In this document: positions 8,314-16,348 of the stretch, piece by piece
Numbering within the stretch: the stretch's first letter is position 1
Layout: every line of letters starts with the position of its first letter
Assembly: GCA_038248985.1 (NCBI GenBank)
Contig: JBBRWV010000077.1
Span: forward strand, 1 to 17,926
From: JBBRWV01 sp038248985
GTDB lineage: Bacteria > Planctomycetota > Phycisphaerae > WQYP01
Direction of reading: 5' to 3'
Length of the DNA: 17,926 bases
Program-made: the position numbers and the translations under genes
Notes under the pieces: model-generated
Told to the model about the DNA's origin: nothing
The model's input: only the letters and a program-made list of their open reading frames with translations
Database searches by the model: none

Positions 8314-9117
8314 TTATGTCTTTAGCCCCAGTTTGGCGACGAAGGCGGCGAGGTCTTGCGGCAGGGGGGCTTCGTAGTGGACCCACTTACCGGCATTTTT
8401 TCCAGTGGGCTGCTTGAAACCGAGGCGTGCGGCGTGGAGGCAAAGGCGCGGTGCGCGGGGCATGCTGGGATCGCGGGGGTCGATTCCGGGGAGCGTGTAG
8501 AGGAGATCGCCACAGACGGTGGCGCCCTGAAACATCATGTGCGCGCGAATTTGGTGGAGGCGGCCGGTTTTGATATCGACGCGCACGACAGCGCAGGGCA
8601 GGGGGGATTCGACGGCGCTGGTGACGTCGTAAGCGCTGACGGCTTCCTGGCCTTGTTTGGAGATGACGACTTTTTTGATGAATTCGCCATCAGGGCCGGG
8701 TGCCTGAGACTCTTTGAGGCGAGCCTGGATAACGCCTTTTCGGGGATTCGGGATGCCGCGGACGATGGCGATATATTCTTTGTCGATGAGGCGGGCTTCG
8801 AAATCACGGCGAAGTTGGTCATAGGCGCTGGGGGTTTTGGCGACGACGAGGAGGCCGGAGGTGTCCTTGTCGAGTCGATGGAGGAGGCCGAAATCACGGC
8901 GTGTGCCGAGGTTATGGAGAAGTTTACCGTGAAGGGCGAAGAGGCCGTTGAGGAGAGAATCGGCGGAGTGTCCTTTGCCGGGCTGAGTGACCAGGCCGGC
9001 GGGTTTGTTGATGACTATGACGTCGGCGTCCTCATGGAGGATTTCGAAGCGAACCTTGGAATTGGGGCGCACGCCGAGCAATATTTTGTGTTCGGATTTG
9101 GAGGCTTTGGTGGGCAT
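8314..9117 (-). CDS. RluA-family pseudouridine synthase
   Basis: This 267-residue cytoplasmic enzyme isomerises uridine to pseudouridine in rRNA or tRNA. The catalytic motif HRLDKDTSGLLVVAK is at residues 80-94, with D83 the expected nucleophile. INKPAGLVTQPG (36-47) and GRLHQIRAHMMFQG (185-198) are further family signatures. There is no N-terminal S4 RNA-binding domain; the catalytic domain starts almost at once, as in RluA-like and unlike RluD-like members. The target nucleotide therefore cannot be named. Its ATG (9117-9115) directly follows the TAA of the SufS-SufE gene (9120-9118) with no base between, so the two are almost certainly one transcript with coupled translation. Confidence 0.88.
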   Translation of the reverse strand: MPTKASKSEHKILLGVRPNSKVRFEILHEDADVIVINKPAGLVTQPGKGHSADSLLNGLFALHGKLLHNLGTRRDFGLLHRLDKDTSGLLVVAKTPSAYDQLRRDFEARLIDKEYIAIVRGIPNPRKGVIQARLKESQAPGPDGEFIKKVVISKQGQEAVSAYDVTSAVESPLPCAVVRVDIKTGRLHQIRAHMMFQGATVCGDLLYTLPGIDPRDPSMPRAPRLCLHAARLGFKQPTGKNAGKWVHYEAPLPQDLAAFVAKLGLKT

Positions 9118-10854
9118 TTATGAACCGATTTCCTGGGCCATCGCGCGGATTTTGGCAACCATGCCGGCGAGACCGTTGCGGCGTTGGCTGGTGATGAACT
9201 GATCGAGGCCGATCTGTTCGAAGAAGGATTCGATATTGAAGGCGGAGATTTCCGAAACTCGCTGTCCCGAGTAAAGGCGTTGGAGCATGGTGATGAGACC
9301 GCGAACGATTTCGGCATCGGCATCGGCGACGAACTCGAGGCGGTCAGGAGCGGCGGCAACGGGACGGCCCAATAGGTGCACCTGGCTCATGCAGCCTTGA
9401 ACGCGTGGGGTGACGAGTTTGAGAGTATCGAAGGTGTGGGGAAGCTTGTTGGCCAGATCCATGACGTATTCATTTTTTGAATCACGATCGGAGAAGAGAG
9501 CGAATTCTTCAGCCAGGGTATCGGCGACCGCGCGAACGGAGGCGGCGCTGGGTTGGGGATAGGTAATTGCGGTGCTGCCGTTGGGGCGGACCGTGGCTTG
9601 CCGGCTTTTTTCTGCAATGATGGAGCGGAGAGCGCTTGCGAGCTTATCAGCTTCTTCACGGGTGTTGTAGAAAGCAAACGAGGCGCGAGCGGTGGAGCCC
9701 ACCTTAAAGTGATCCATCACGGGCATGCAGCAGTGATGTCCGGTGCGAATGGCGATGCCTTCTCGGTCGAGAAGGGTACCGATGTCCAGAGTGGAGATTG
9801 CGGGGTCTTCGAGAACAAAGGAGATGACGGCGGCCTTGGTTTTGGAAGTGCCGATGATGCGAAGACCGGGGACTTCGAGCAAACGCTGCGTGGCATAATG
9901 GAGGAGATCGTGTTCGTAGGCGGCGGCGGTCTGGAGATTGATACTGTTGAGATAATCGATGGCGGCACCGAGGCCGACGACGCCTTCGATATTGGGGGTG
10001 CCAGCTTCAAATTTATTGGGGAGTTCGGCATAGGTGGTTTTTTCGAAGCGGACGGAGGCGATCATGTCTCCGCCACCCTGGTAGGGGGGCATCTTCTCGA
10101 GGAGTTCGCGCCGGCCGTAGAGGATGCCGACACCGGTGGGGCTCATCAGTTTGTGAGCGCTGAAGGCATAGAAATCGGGGTCGAGTTTCTGGACATCCGT
10201 GGGGCCGTGGGCGACCCACTGGGCACCATCGATCAGCGCGAGTGCGTCAACAGAGTGTGCAAGTTTGATAATATGTTCGATGGGATTGATGGTGCCGAGG
10301 GAGTTGCTGACATGATTGACGGCGACGAGTTTGACGCGATTGGAGCAGAGCATATTGCCAAAAGCGTGAAGATCAATTTCGCCGGCGTCGTTGATGGGGA
10401 TAACGCGAAGGATGGCACCGGTGGCTTCGCAGATGAGCTGCCAGGGGACGATGTTGGAATGATGTTCCAGATGGCTGATTACAATTTCGTCGCCGAATTT
10501 GAGGTTGGCGTGGCCCCAACTGGCGGCGACGAGATTGATGCTGGCCGTGGTGCCGCTGGTGAAGATGATCTGACGGACATCGGGCGCGTTGATGAAGGCA
10601 CGGACTTTTTCGCGGGCGGCTTCATAGGCGGCGGTGGCGCGTTGACTGAGTTCATGGACGGCGCGATGGACGTTGGCGTTTTGCGACGTGTAGTAGCGTT
10701 CGATGGCTTCAAGGACGGGACGAGGCTTTTGCGTTGTGGCGGCGTTGTCGAGGTAAACGAGGGGTTTGCCGCGGATTATTTCGCGAAGGATGGGAAAATC
10801 GGCGCGGATTTTTCGCACATCGAAGGGGGGGGCAATTGTTTCTGAAGTCTTCAT
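9118..10854 (-). CDS. sufS: SufS-SufE fusion: cysteine desulfurase with sulfur acceptor domain
   Basis: A 578-residue fusion, numbered from the ATG at 10854. Residues about 10-412 are a SufS-type group II cysteine desulfurase that takes sulfur from cysteine for Fe-S cluster assembly. They include YLDNAATTQKP near 34-44, the PLP lysine K235 in SAHKLMSPTGVG, and the active-site cysteine C375 in RTGHHCCMP. After a linker (about 413-435), residues 436-578 are a SufE domain with its acceptor cysteine C488 in VQGCMSQVHL. In most bacteria these are separate partner proteins; here the persulfide can pass within one chain. No sufB, sufC or sufD is nearby. It heads an operon with the pseudouridine synthase. 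A TTG three bases upstream could also start translation, but the ATG is preferred. No Shine-Dalgarno is visible, and a -10-like TAGAAT lies 7 bases before the ATG. Confidence 0.93.
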   Translation of the reverse strand: MKTSETIAPPFDVRKIRADFPILREIIRGKPLVYLDNAATTQKPRPVLEAIERYYTSQNANVHRAVHELSQRATAAYEAAREKVRAFINAPDVRQIIFTSGTTASINLVAASWGHANLKFGDEIVISHLEHHSNIVPWQLICEATGAILRVIPINDAGEIDLHAFGNMLCSNRVKLVAVNHVSNSLGTINPIEHIIKLAHSVDALALIDGAQWVAHGPTDVQKLDPDFYAFSAHKLMSPTGVGILYGRRELLEKMPPYQGGGDMIASVRFEKTTYAELPNKFEAGTPNIEGVVGLGAAIDYLNSINLQTAAAYEHDLLHYATQRLLEVPGLRIIGTSKTKAAVISFVLEDPAISTLDIGTLLDREGIAIRTGHHCCMPVMDHFKVGSTARASFAFYNTREEADKLASALRSIIAEKSRQATVRPNGSTAITYPQPSAASVRAVADTLAEEFALFSDRDSKNEYVMDLANKLPHTFDTLKLVTPRVQGCMSQVHLLGRPVAAAPDRLEFVADADAEIVRGLITMLQRLYSGQRVSEISAFNIESFFEQIGLDQFITSQRRNGLAGMVAKIRAMAQEIGS

Positions 10855-10861
10855 CAAGGAT

Positions 10862-10867
10862 ATTCTA
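10862..10867 (-). promoter_or_regulatory. -10-like hexamer just before the SufS-SufE start
   Basis: TAGAAT matches the -10 consensus at five of six positions and ends 7 bases before the ATG at 10854. No recognisable -35 precedes it. If real, the transcript would begin at or next to the start codon. Confidence 0.3.
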
Positions 10868-10874
10868 GCATGGC

Positions 10875-10903
10875 TGCACCATCGCAGCGTAGTGCTCTAT
10901 AAT
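10875..10903 (+). promoter_or_regulatory. Candidate promoter of the lipoprotein gene
   Basis: A perfect TATAAT (10898-10903) lies 17 bases after a poor -35, TGCACC (10875-10880). The -10 box ends 9 bases before the ATG at 10913. With the minus-strand hexamer at 10867-10862 it makes a compact divergent promoter region of only 58 bases. Confidence 0.4.
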
Positions 10904-10912
10904 TGAATTCGC

Positions 10913-11581
10913 ATGCGTTGGATAGAAAGACGTGAAATGATGCGATATGTGGTCATTCTTCTGGCCTTGCTGGGTGGGTGTGCCAGCAGGCAAACAAGTG
11001 ATGCTTCGGCGAACGCGCCGCTGTCGGCGGAGGCGCGGCAAGTACAGGCGGAATTGGCGAAGTGGCCACGGCCAAAAGATCCGGTAAAGGGATTGGAGCG
11101 ACCGTTTCGCACCACAATCCAGATAGCGGGCAAGACGACCAAGGCACACGGGGTGCTTAAATATTACGGCGCGCGAGATTGCCGGTTAACGGTAGTCACG
11201 GAGACGGGCTCTCCCTTGATAGATGCGCGGATGAACTGGGTGGGCGTTACCGTGTTGGGACACGCGCCGAAGATAAAGGCAGAAGTAATTTCGATGCTGG
11301 TGCGGGATCTTTCCGCGATGTTCGTGCTGCCAACCGATGTGTCGAATTTGCGGGTAGTGCGCGAGGGATGGGTCTTGCGCAGGGACTCAGGCGATGGCAC
11401 GAGCGTGTGGTACACATTTTCGCCAAAGACCGCGCGGTTATTAAAGCAGGAAATCGTGTACGGAATGTTCGATACTCTGCGTATCGTTTACAAATCCTAC
11501 ACGCCGGCCGGGTGGCCACGGGAATTGACCATGTCGCGCGCGGCCCGGCTGTATTGGATTGAAATTACGTTTGTGGATTAA
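10913..11581 (+). CDS. Small putative lipoprotein of unknown function
   Basis: This 222-residue protein has a lipoprotein signal: charged residues, a hydrophobic core VVILLALL, and a lipobox LGGC with the lipidated cysteine at residue 23. A mature chain of 200 residues follows. The protein is probably anchored in a membrane facing the periplasm. The middle has alternating beta-strand-like segments (FRTTIQIAGKTTKAHGVLKYYG, then strands to the C-terminal LYWIEITFVD, abbreviated here) reminiscent of LolA/LolB or DUF3261-type lipoproteins, but no signature confirms this. The ATG at 10913 gives a signal of normal length (22 residues). In-frame ATGs at 10937 and 10940 would leave only 13-14 residues before the cysteine. 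There is no clear ribosome binding site. It precedes miaB by 43 bases on the same strand. Confidence 0.6.
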   Translation: MRWIERREMMRYVVILLALLGGCASRQTSDASANAPLSAEARQVQAELAKWPRPKDPVKGLERPFRTTIQIAGKTTKAHGVLKYYGARDCRLTVVTETGSPLIDARMNWVGVTVLGHAPKIKAEVISMLVRDLSAMFVLPTDVSNLRVVREGWVLRRDSGDGTSVWYTFSPKTARLLKQEIVYGMFDTLRIVYKSYTPAGWPRELTMSRAARLYWIEITFVD

Positions 11582-11610
11582 AGGGTTCGACCAAGGGGGA
11601 GGGAATTTGT

Positions 11611-11616
11611 TACACT
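11611..11616 (+). promoter_or_regulatory. -10-like hexamer just before miaB
   Basis: TACACT, in the context TTGTTACACT, ends 8 bases before the miaB ATG at 11625. A possible -35, TTCGAC (11586-11591), is 19 bases upstream. The same TTGYTACACT word forms the -10 region of the sigma-factor promoter at 13517-13522. Confidence 0.3.
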
Positions 11617-11624
11617 GTGGGACT

Positions 11625-13331
11625 ATGAAAAAAGTCTATCTTGAAACATTTGGCTGCCAGATGAACGTGTTGGATTCGGAGTTGGTGGAGAATCAACTGC
11701 GGACGATGGGGTATAGGTTCACGCCGGAGATTCAGGCGGCCGATGTGGTTTTGTATAACACGTGCTCGGTGCGGGAACGGTCGGAACAGAAGGTGTGGTC
11801 GCGACTGGGGACGTTGAAGCAGCGAAAGGCGGAGAATCCATCGCTGGTGATTGGGGTGATTGGGTGCATGGCGGAACGGGACGGGGTAGGGCTGATGAAA
11901 CGGATGCCGCATGTGGACTTGATGTGCGGGCCTTCGGAGCTGGACCAACTGCCGTCACTGATTGATAACGTGGTGAAGACGGGTCTGCATCAGCACGCGT
12001 TGGCGGGGAATACGAGCCGGCGGACCAAGACACTGGAAGCAGCGGAAGAAGATGGGCTGGAGTTGCTTGACCTGGCGCGATCCTTTTCGCCCTCAGAGCA
12101 GAAGTTTCAGGCATATATTCGGATCGTACGGGGATGCAATAAATTCTGCACTTACTGCGTGGTGCCATATACGAGGGGGGCGGAGGTTTCGCGATCACCG
12201 GCGGCGATTCTGGCAGAGGCGCGAAAGCTGGTGGATGCGGGATGTCAGGAGATCACCCTGCTGGGACAGACGGTCAACCATTATGTGCATGAAGAAGAGG
12301 GGGTGAGCATTTCGACATCCACGGGACCGGCAAAGAGACGAACGACGTTTGCGGACTTGCTGACGCTGCTGCATGACAAGCTGCCGGAACTGCCGCGGCT
12401 GCGTTTTGTGACGAGTTTTCCGGCGGATTTTGGGGATGACATATTGTATGCTATGGCGGCGTTGCCGCGGGTGTGCCGGTATTTGCATATTCCGGCACAG
12501 AGCGGATCGAACCGCTTGCTGAAGATGATGAACCGCGGATACAGCATCGAGAGTTATAATGACTTGCTGGAGCGTGCCCGGACGATCGTACAGGGTATAC
12601 AGCTGGCGGGCGATATCATCGTGGGTTTTCCATCTGAGACAGATGAGGATTATGCGATGACGCGAACGCTCCTCGAGCGGGCGCGATACAAGAATTGTTT
12701 TATTTTCAAATATTCCCCGCGGCCGGGAACAACGGCGATCAAGCGATTCGAGGATGATGTTCCCGAAGAGGTAAAGCGATTCCGGAATAATGATTTGCTG
12801 CATCTTCAAAATCGCATCAGCAAGGATCTGAATCTGGAGTTGACTGGCACGGACGTGGATGTGCTGGTCGAAGGTCCATCCGGCTGGGTCGGGCGGAGCG
12901 GTGGGGGGGGTGCCGGGGATGGAGAATCGGTGGTGGCGGGAGCGCGGGTGATTCACGAGCATGACCATGCGGGGGAGCGCGCGTGCGAGACACTGCCACC
13001 CAAGGTGGAGTTGGGATCGACATTAGCGCGGGGTGTGAAGGCGTCGGCGCAAATCGGGAGCGTCAAAGCCGGGACACAAAAGTTTGAGGGGGCGTTTCGC
13101 GTGCCGCAGATTCGAAACGGACCAGGGTGGGTGCAAATGACGGGGCGAACATCCGCGGATCAGATTGTGATATTCAACGGTCCGGAAAAGTTGAGTGGTT
13201 CCATATGTAGGGTGCAGGTGCGCGAGGCCCATGGCATGACAATATTCGCCGATTGGGCAGGCGACGCGACAGGTTCGGTCGAAATTAGGTCTTTGCGGCC
13301 CGAACAGTCTCCGCTGGTGCCGATCACCTGA
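11625..13331 (+). CDS. miaB: tRNA-2-methylthio-N6-dimethylallyladenosine synthase MiaB
   Basis: A radical-SAM methylthiotransferase that adds a methylthio group to i6A37 of tRNAs. The N-terminal domain carries the auxiliary-cluster cysteines C11 (ETFGCQMN), C47 (NTCSVRE) and C81 (GCMAER). The radical-SAM motif CNKFCTYC is at 171-178. The C-terminal TRAM RNA-binding domain starts with VDVLVEGPS (411-419) and resumes with VQMTGRTSADQIVIFNGP (503-520). Between these halves sit about 80 extra residues, including a glycine-rich stretch and HEHDHAGE. The protein is 568 residues long against roughly 440-480 usually. The ATG at 11625 was chosen because KKVYLETFGCQMN is the conserved start; the open frame reaches back to a TTG at 11559, inside the previous gene. 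No good ribosome binding site is visible. A terminator follows the gene. Confidence 0.93.
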   Translation: MKKVYLETFGCQMNVLDSELVENQLRTMGYRFTPEIQAADVVLYNTCSVRERSEQKVWSRLGTLKQRKAENPSLVIGVIGCMAERDGVGLMKRMPHVDLMCGPSELDQLPSLIDNVVKTGLHQHALAGNTSRRTKTLEAAEEDGLELLDLARSFSPSEQKFQAYIRIVRGCNKFCTYCVVPYTRGAEVSRSPAAILAEARKLVDAGCQEITLLGQTVNHYVHEEEGVSISTSTGPAKRRTTFADLLTLLHDKLPELPRLRFVTSFPADFGDDILYAMAALPRVCRYLHIPAQSGSNRLLKMMNRGYSIESYNDLLERARTIVQGIQLAGDIIVGFPSETDEDYAMTRTLLERARYKNCFIFKYSPRPGTTAIKRFEDDVPEEVKRFRNNDLLHLQNRISKDLNLELTGTDVDVLVEGPSGWVGRSGGGGAGDGESVVAGARVIHEHDHAGERACETLPPKVELGSTLARGVKASAQIGSVKAGTQKFEGAFRVPQIRNGPGWVQMTGRTSADQIVIFNGPEKLSGSICRVQVREAHGMTIFADWAGDATGSVEIRSLRPEQSPLVPIT

Positions 13332-13366
13332 GTAGGGAGAGCCTATTGTATCCGGGAATTGTTGGG

Positions 13367-13388
13367 GCGATGATTGAATCGCTTTTTT
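13367..13388 (+). terminator. Intrinsic terminator after miaB
   Basis: GCGAT (13367-13371) and ATCGC (13378-13382) form a 5-bp stem with a 6-base loop, immediately followed by six T (13383-13388). It lies 36 bases after the miaB stop. Confidence 0.6.
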
Positions 13389-13493
13389 GGGCATTTTTGA
13401 AAATTCGGGGGCGACTAATTTGCATTTAACTGAATGCGCTACTGAACCGACGAATAGAGAGACAATACATGCCGCAGGTTTAGGCGGTTTTTC

Positions 13494-13522
13494 TTGAACT
13501 TGCATAAAGAGATTGCTACACT
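13494..13522 (+). promoter_or_regulatory. Sigma-70 promoter for the sigma-factor gene
   Basis: TTGAAC (13494-13499) and TACACT (13517-13522) are separated by exactly 17 bases. Each matches the consensus at four positions. The transcript would start near 13529, giving a leader of about 110 bases. Confidence 0.5.
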
Positions 13523-13638
13523 CCGGTGAAAGGGAGAAAATACAATTCATTTCTTTTTGCGCGTGTAATAGAATTCTGAATGAAGTTTCACTTGTCCGGC
13601 ACGGATTGGTAGTGCGTTGTTGACGGAATTGGTTGCCT

Positions 13639-14541
13639 ATGCCTGTTGAATCTGGCTTACAGTTGTACCTCAACCAGATAAACCTGGCTCCCCTGCTAAC
13701 GGCGGAGCGGGAAAAGGAACTGGCACGGCGTGTTATTCGAGAGAACGATCCAGCCGCCCGGGAAGAAATGGTTCGCTCCAACCTTCGGCTGGTCGTCAAT
13801 ATTTCCAAAAATTACACAAACCGGGGTTTGGCGTTGCCGGACTTGATCGAAGAAGGCAACATCGGGCTGCTGAAGGCGGTGGAGGGGTTTAATCCAGAGC
13901 TTAACATACGTTTTTCAACCTACGCCTCATGGTGGATCAAGCAGGCGATCAAGCGGGCATTGATTAATTCCGTGCAGCCGATCCATATTCCCGCATACAT
14001 GGTGGAGATGATTGCCAAGTGGAAGCAGGCGATATCTGAGTTAGAAGACAAGCTGGGGCGCATGCCGAACATCGCCGAATTGGCTGAGCATATGCAGATG
14101 TCGCCCAAGAAGGTGCGCATCATTCACCGGGCGGTGAAGGCGTTTCACTCGCCGACGCAGGCGCATGTCAGTGAAGAAGACGGGATGGCGTTGCATGAGA
14201 TGCTCAGCGACGAGCGCACGCAGTCGCCGGATGAGATTGTGCTGGGCAAGGATGAAGTCAAAACGATCTACAACTTGTTGAACAAGATTGATCGTCGTGA
14301 GGCGGAAATTTTGAAGCTGCGGTTTGGGCTCGATGATGGCCAGCCGCTGACGCTAAAGGAGATCGGGGAAAAAGTGGGACTTACGCGTGAGCGCGTGCGA
14401 CAGATTGAAAATGAAGCCCTGCGCAAGCTTAATGGGTACCTGAGTTCAAATAAGTTGCCGATACTGAATGGACATGCTCATGGGGAAGACATGTTCAAGC
14501 AGCCGGTGGATCCGTCGACGCTGATAGATGATGAGTACTGA
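13639..14541 (+). CDS. RpoD/SigA-like sigma-70 factor
   Basis: This 300-residue RNA polymerase sigma factor is of the primary or group 2 kind. Region 1.2 begins at residue 8 (LQLYLNQINLAPLLT). Region 2, with the -10 recognition and melting segment, spans about 43-113 and includes DLIEEGNIGLLKAVEGFNP (68-86) and RFSTYASWWIKQAIKRA (91-107). Region 3 is about 115-195. Region 4, with the helix-turn-helix TLKEIGEKVGLTRERVRQIE (238-257), recognises the -35. There is no acidic region 1.1, which separates it from E. coli RpoD. The acidic tail of about 30 residues after region 4 is not part of the core domains. The ATG at 13639 was preferred to a TTG two codons upstream. Whether it is the housekeeping factor or an additional one cannot be told from this window. 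Confidence 0.93.
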   Translation: MPVESGLQLYLNQINLAPLLTAEREKELARRVIRENDPAAREEMVRSNLRLVVNISKNYTNRGLALPDLIEEGNIGLLKAVEGFNPELNIRFSTYASWWIKQAIKRALINSVQPIHIPAYMVEMIAKWKQAISELEDKLGRMPNIAELAEHMQMSPKKVRIIHRAVKAFHSPTQAHVSEEDGMALHEMLSDERTQSPDEIVLGKDEVKTIYNLLNKIDRREAEILKLRFGLDDGQPLTLKEIGEKVGLTRERVRQIENEALRKLNGYLSSNKLPILNGHAHGEDMFKQPVDPSTLIDDEY

Positions 14542-14600
14542 ATCCCCCCCTCCGGCAATTTTTCCAGATACATTCAGGCCACGATCATTTTGTGGATCAC

Positions 14601-15767
14601 TTACCGATCACATTCGCCCATGACGACGTCGATGCTGCCGATGATTGCGGGGACGTCGGCGAGCAGGCAGTCACGGGCAAGGTCGGTGGTTACAGAAAGG
14701 TTGCAAAAACTGGGGCCTCGGGCTTTGAGGCGATAGGGTATGGTTCCGCCACGACTTTCAATATAGAAGCCCAGTTGTCCGCGAGCGCCTTCGGTTTCGA
14801 GATAAATTTCACTGGGCGCGATTTTGAAATTTCGTGGCAGTGCCACGCGATGAGTACCGGTGGGGAGGCGATCAAGACACTGGCGAATGATGTGAATGCA
14901 TTGGCGCATCTCCTGGATGCGGACGTAGTAGCGATCCCAGCAATCACCGAGATTCCCCATGCGGCCGTCGCCCACGGGGATATCGAACTCGAGATCATCG
15001 TAAACGAGATAGGGCTTGACGCGGCGGAGGTCCCAGGGGATTCCGCTGCCGCGGAGCATGGGACCGGTGATGCAGTAGTCCAGAGCCATTTCTTTGGACA
15101 ACACGCCGATGCCCGCGGTACGTTTGATGAAGATGTGATTGAAGCTGAGGAGGTTGTCGTACTCGGCGATTTTGGGTTCAAAGTAGTTGAGGAATTCACG
15201 GCATTTGTCGACCCATTGCGGGGTGAGATCGTGGGTGAGGCCGCCGATGGTGGCGTAGCTGTAAGTGAGGCGGGCGCCGCAAGCTGCTTCAAAGAGATCG
15301 AGGATAAATTCGCGCTCGCGGAACGCGTAAAGGAAGGGTGTGAAGGCACCCAGATCGAGACCATAGGCGCCCATGCTGACGAGGTGAGACGCAATGCGGT
15401 TGAGTTCGCACATGATCACGCGAATGAACTGGGCGCGGCGGGGGACTTCTAACTTGGCGAGTTTTTCGACGGTGAGGCAGAAACCGACGTTGTTGTTCAT
15501 GCCGGCGAGATAGTCCATGCGATCGGTATAGGGGACGTATTGGTAGTACGCGAGGTTTTCGCCGATTTTTTCGGCGCAACGATGGAGGTAGCCGATGTGG
15601 GGAACCGCTTCGAGGACCATTTCACCATCGGTGCGGAGGACGAGTCGGAGTACCCCGTGGGTGGACGGATGCTGAGGGCCCATGTTGACGAGCATTTCTT
15701 CCGTCTGGACATCGGCCTGAATGTCCAGATCAGGCTCGGTGACGTAGGTGCGGGTGGTGGTGGTCAT
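14601..15767 (-). CDS. nuoD: NADH-quinone oxidoreductase subunit D
   Basis: This 388-residue protein is the 49-kDa-type subunit of respiratory complex I. It forms the quinone-binding site in the peripheral arm together with NuoB. The signature GPQHPSTHGVLRL begins at residue 30. Other typical blocks are PHIGYLHRCAEKI, YTDRMDYLAGMNNN and the ending DVVMGECDR. The length is normal. It follows nuoC by 32 bases on the same strand and is certainly co-transcribed with it. The ribosome binding site is weak. The gene ends convergently with the sigma-factor gene, 59 bases away. No further complex I genes follow on this side. Confidence 0.97.
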   Translation of the reverse strand: MTTTTRTYVTEPDLDIQADVQTEEMLVNMGPQHPSTHGVLRLVLRTDGEMVLEAVPHIGYLHRCAEKIGENLAYYQYVPYTDRMDYLAGMNNNVGFCLTVEKLAKLEVPRRAQFIRVIMCELNRIASHLVSMGAYGLDLGAFTPFLYAFREREFILDLFEAACGARLTYSYATIGGLTHDLTPQWVDKCREFLNYFEPKIAEYDNLLSFNHIFIKRTAGIGVLSKEMALDYCITGPMLRGSGIPWDLRRVKPYLVYDDLEFDIPVGDGRMGNLGDCWDRYYVRIQEMRQCIHIIRQCLDRLPTGTHRVALPRNFKIAPSEIYLETEGARGQLGFYIESRGGTIPYRLKARGPSFCNLSVTTDLARDCLLADVPAIIGSIDVVMGECDR

Positions 15768-15799
15768 GGGAAACTCAACTTTTCTTGTGGCAACACTTT

Positions 15800-16348
15800 T
15801 TACTTGGGATAGTCCGATTTCTGAGCCCAGTCGATTTCGACGGAGCCGGGGATTCCCTGGTACTCACGTGGGAAGGCGTAATCTTTTCGAAGAGGGAAGC
15901 CTTTCCAGTCGTCCGGGAGCAATATGCGACGCGGATGGGTGCCGGATTCGTCTGTGACGCTATCGGGATGTCCATCAAAGACAATGCCCAGGAGATCGTA
16001 GGTTTCGCGTTCATGCCATTCTGCGGCCCGCCAGATTCGGGCAACACTGGAAATATGGGGGGTTTCGCGTGAAACGAACACCTTGATACACAACTCATGG
16101 CGATGGTCAAAGCTCAGCAGATCATAGGCCACGGCAAGTTGCTGTTTGTCCGGGTAATCCAGACCGGTGACACAACGAAGCAGATTGAAGCGAAGGGCGG
16201 GGTCATTGCGGAGGAAGGTGGCAAATTCCAGCCAACGTTCAGCAGGAACGGCGAACCATGGGTGCAAGCCTTCATGTGACAAGATGGAGAAGATAGCATC
16301 GCCGAATCGTAGTTGGATTCGTGCGGTAATTTGTTCGACGGGGAGCAT
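15800..16348 (-). CDS. nuoC: NADH-quinone oxidoreductase subunit C
   Basis: This 182-residue protein is the 30-kDa-type subunit of the complex I peripheral arm, and contacts NuoD. WHERETYDLLGIVFDGHPD (111-129) and the following RRILLPDDWKGFPLRKDY (140-157) are the family signature. The ATG at 16348 follows a good AGGAGA site six bases upstream. It is the first gene of the nuoC-nuoD unit. The upstream side is a divergent intergenic region with no nuoA or nuoB, which normally precede nuoC. Confidence 0.96.
   Translation of the reverse strand: MLPVEQITARIQLRFGDAIFSILSHEGLHPWFAVPAERWLEFATFLRNDPALRFNLLRCVTGLDYPDKQQLAVAYDLLSFDHRHELCIKVFVSRETPHISSVARIWRAAEWHERETYDLLGIVFDGHPDSVTDESGTHPRRILLPDDWKGFPLRKDYAFPREYQGIPGSVEIDWAQKSDYPK

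Larger units (their letters stand above)
13332..13638. other. Intergenic region between miaB and the sigma-factor gene
   Basis: These 307 bases hold the miaB terminator (13367-13388) and the promoter of the sigma gene (13494-13522). The stretch between them is AT-richer than the genes and shows no open frame with a ribosome binding site. About 110 bases of untranslated leader follow the promoter, in which I see no strong hairpin or riboswitch. Confidence 0.6.

Noticed and set aside
9553..10845. 430-residue plus-strand frame opposite SufS-SufE
   Set aside because: It is an acidic, glycine-rich antisense shadow; the sense strand encodes a well-conserved enzyme.
14579..14595. Inverted repeat CCAC...GTGG between the sigma gene and nuoD
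   Set aside because: The stem is only about four pairs with a nine-base loop and no T-tract, too weak to call a terminator.
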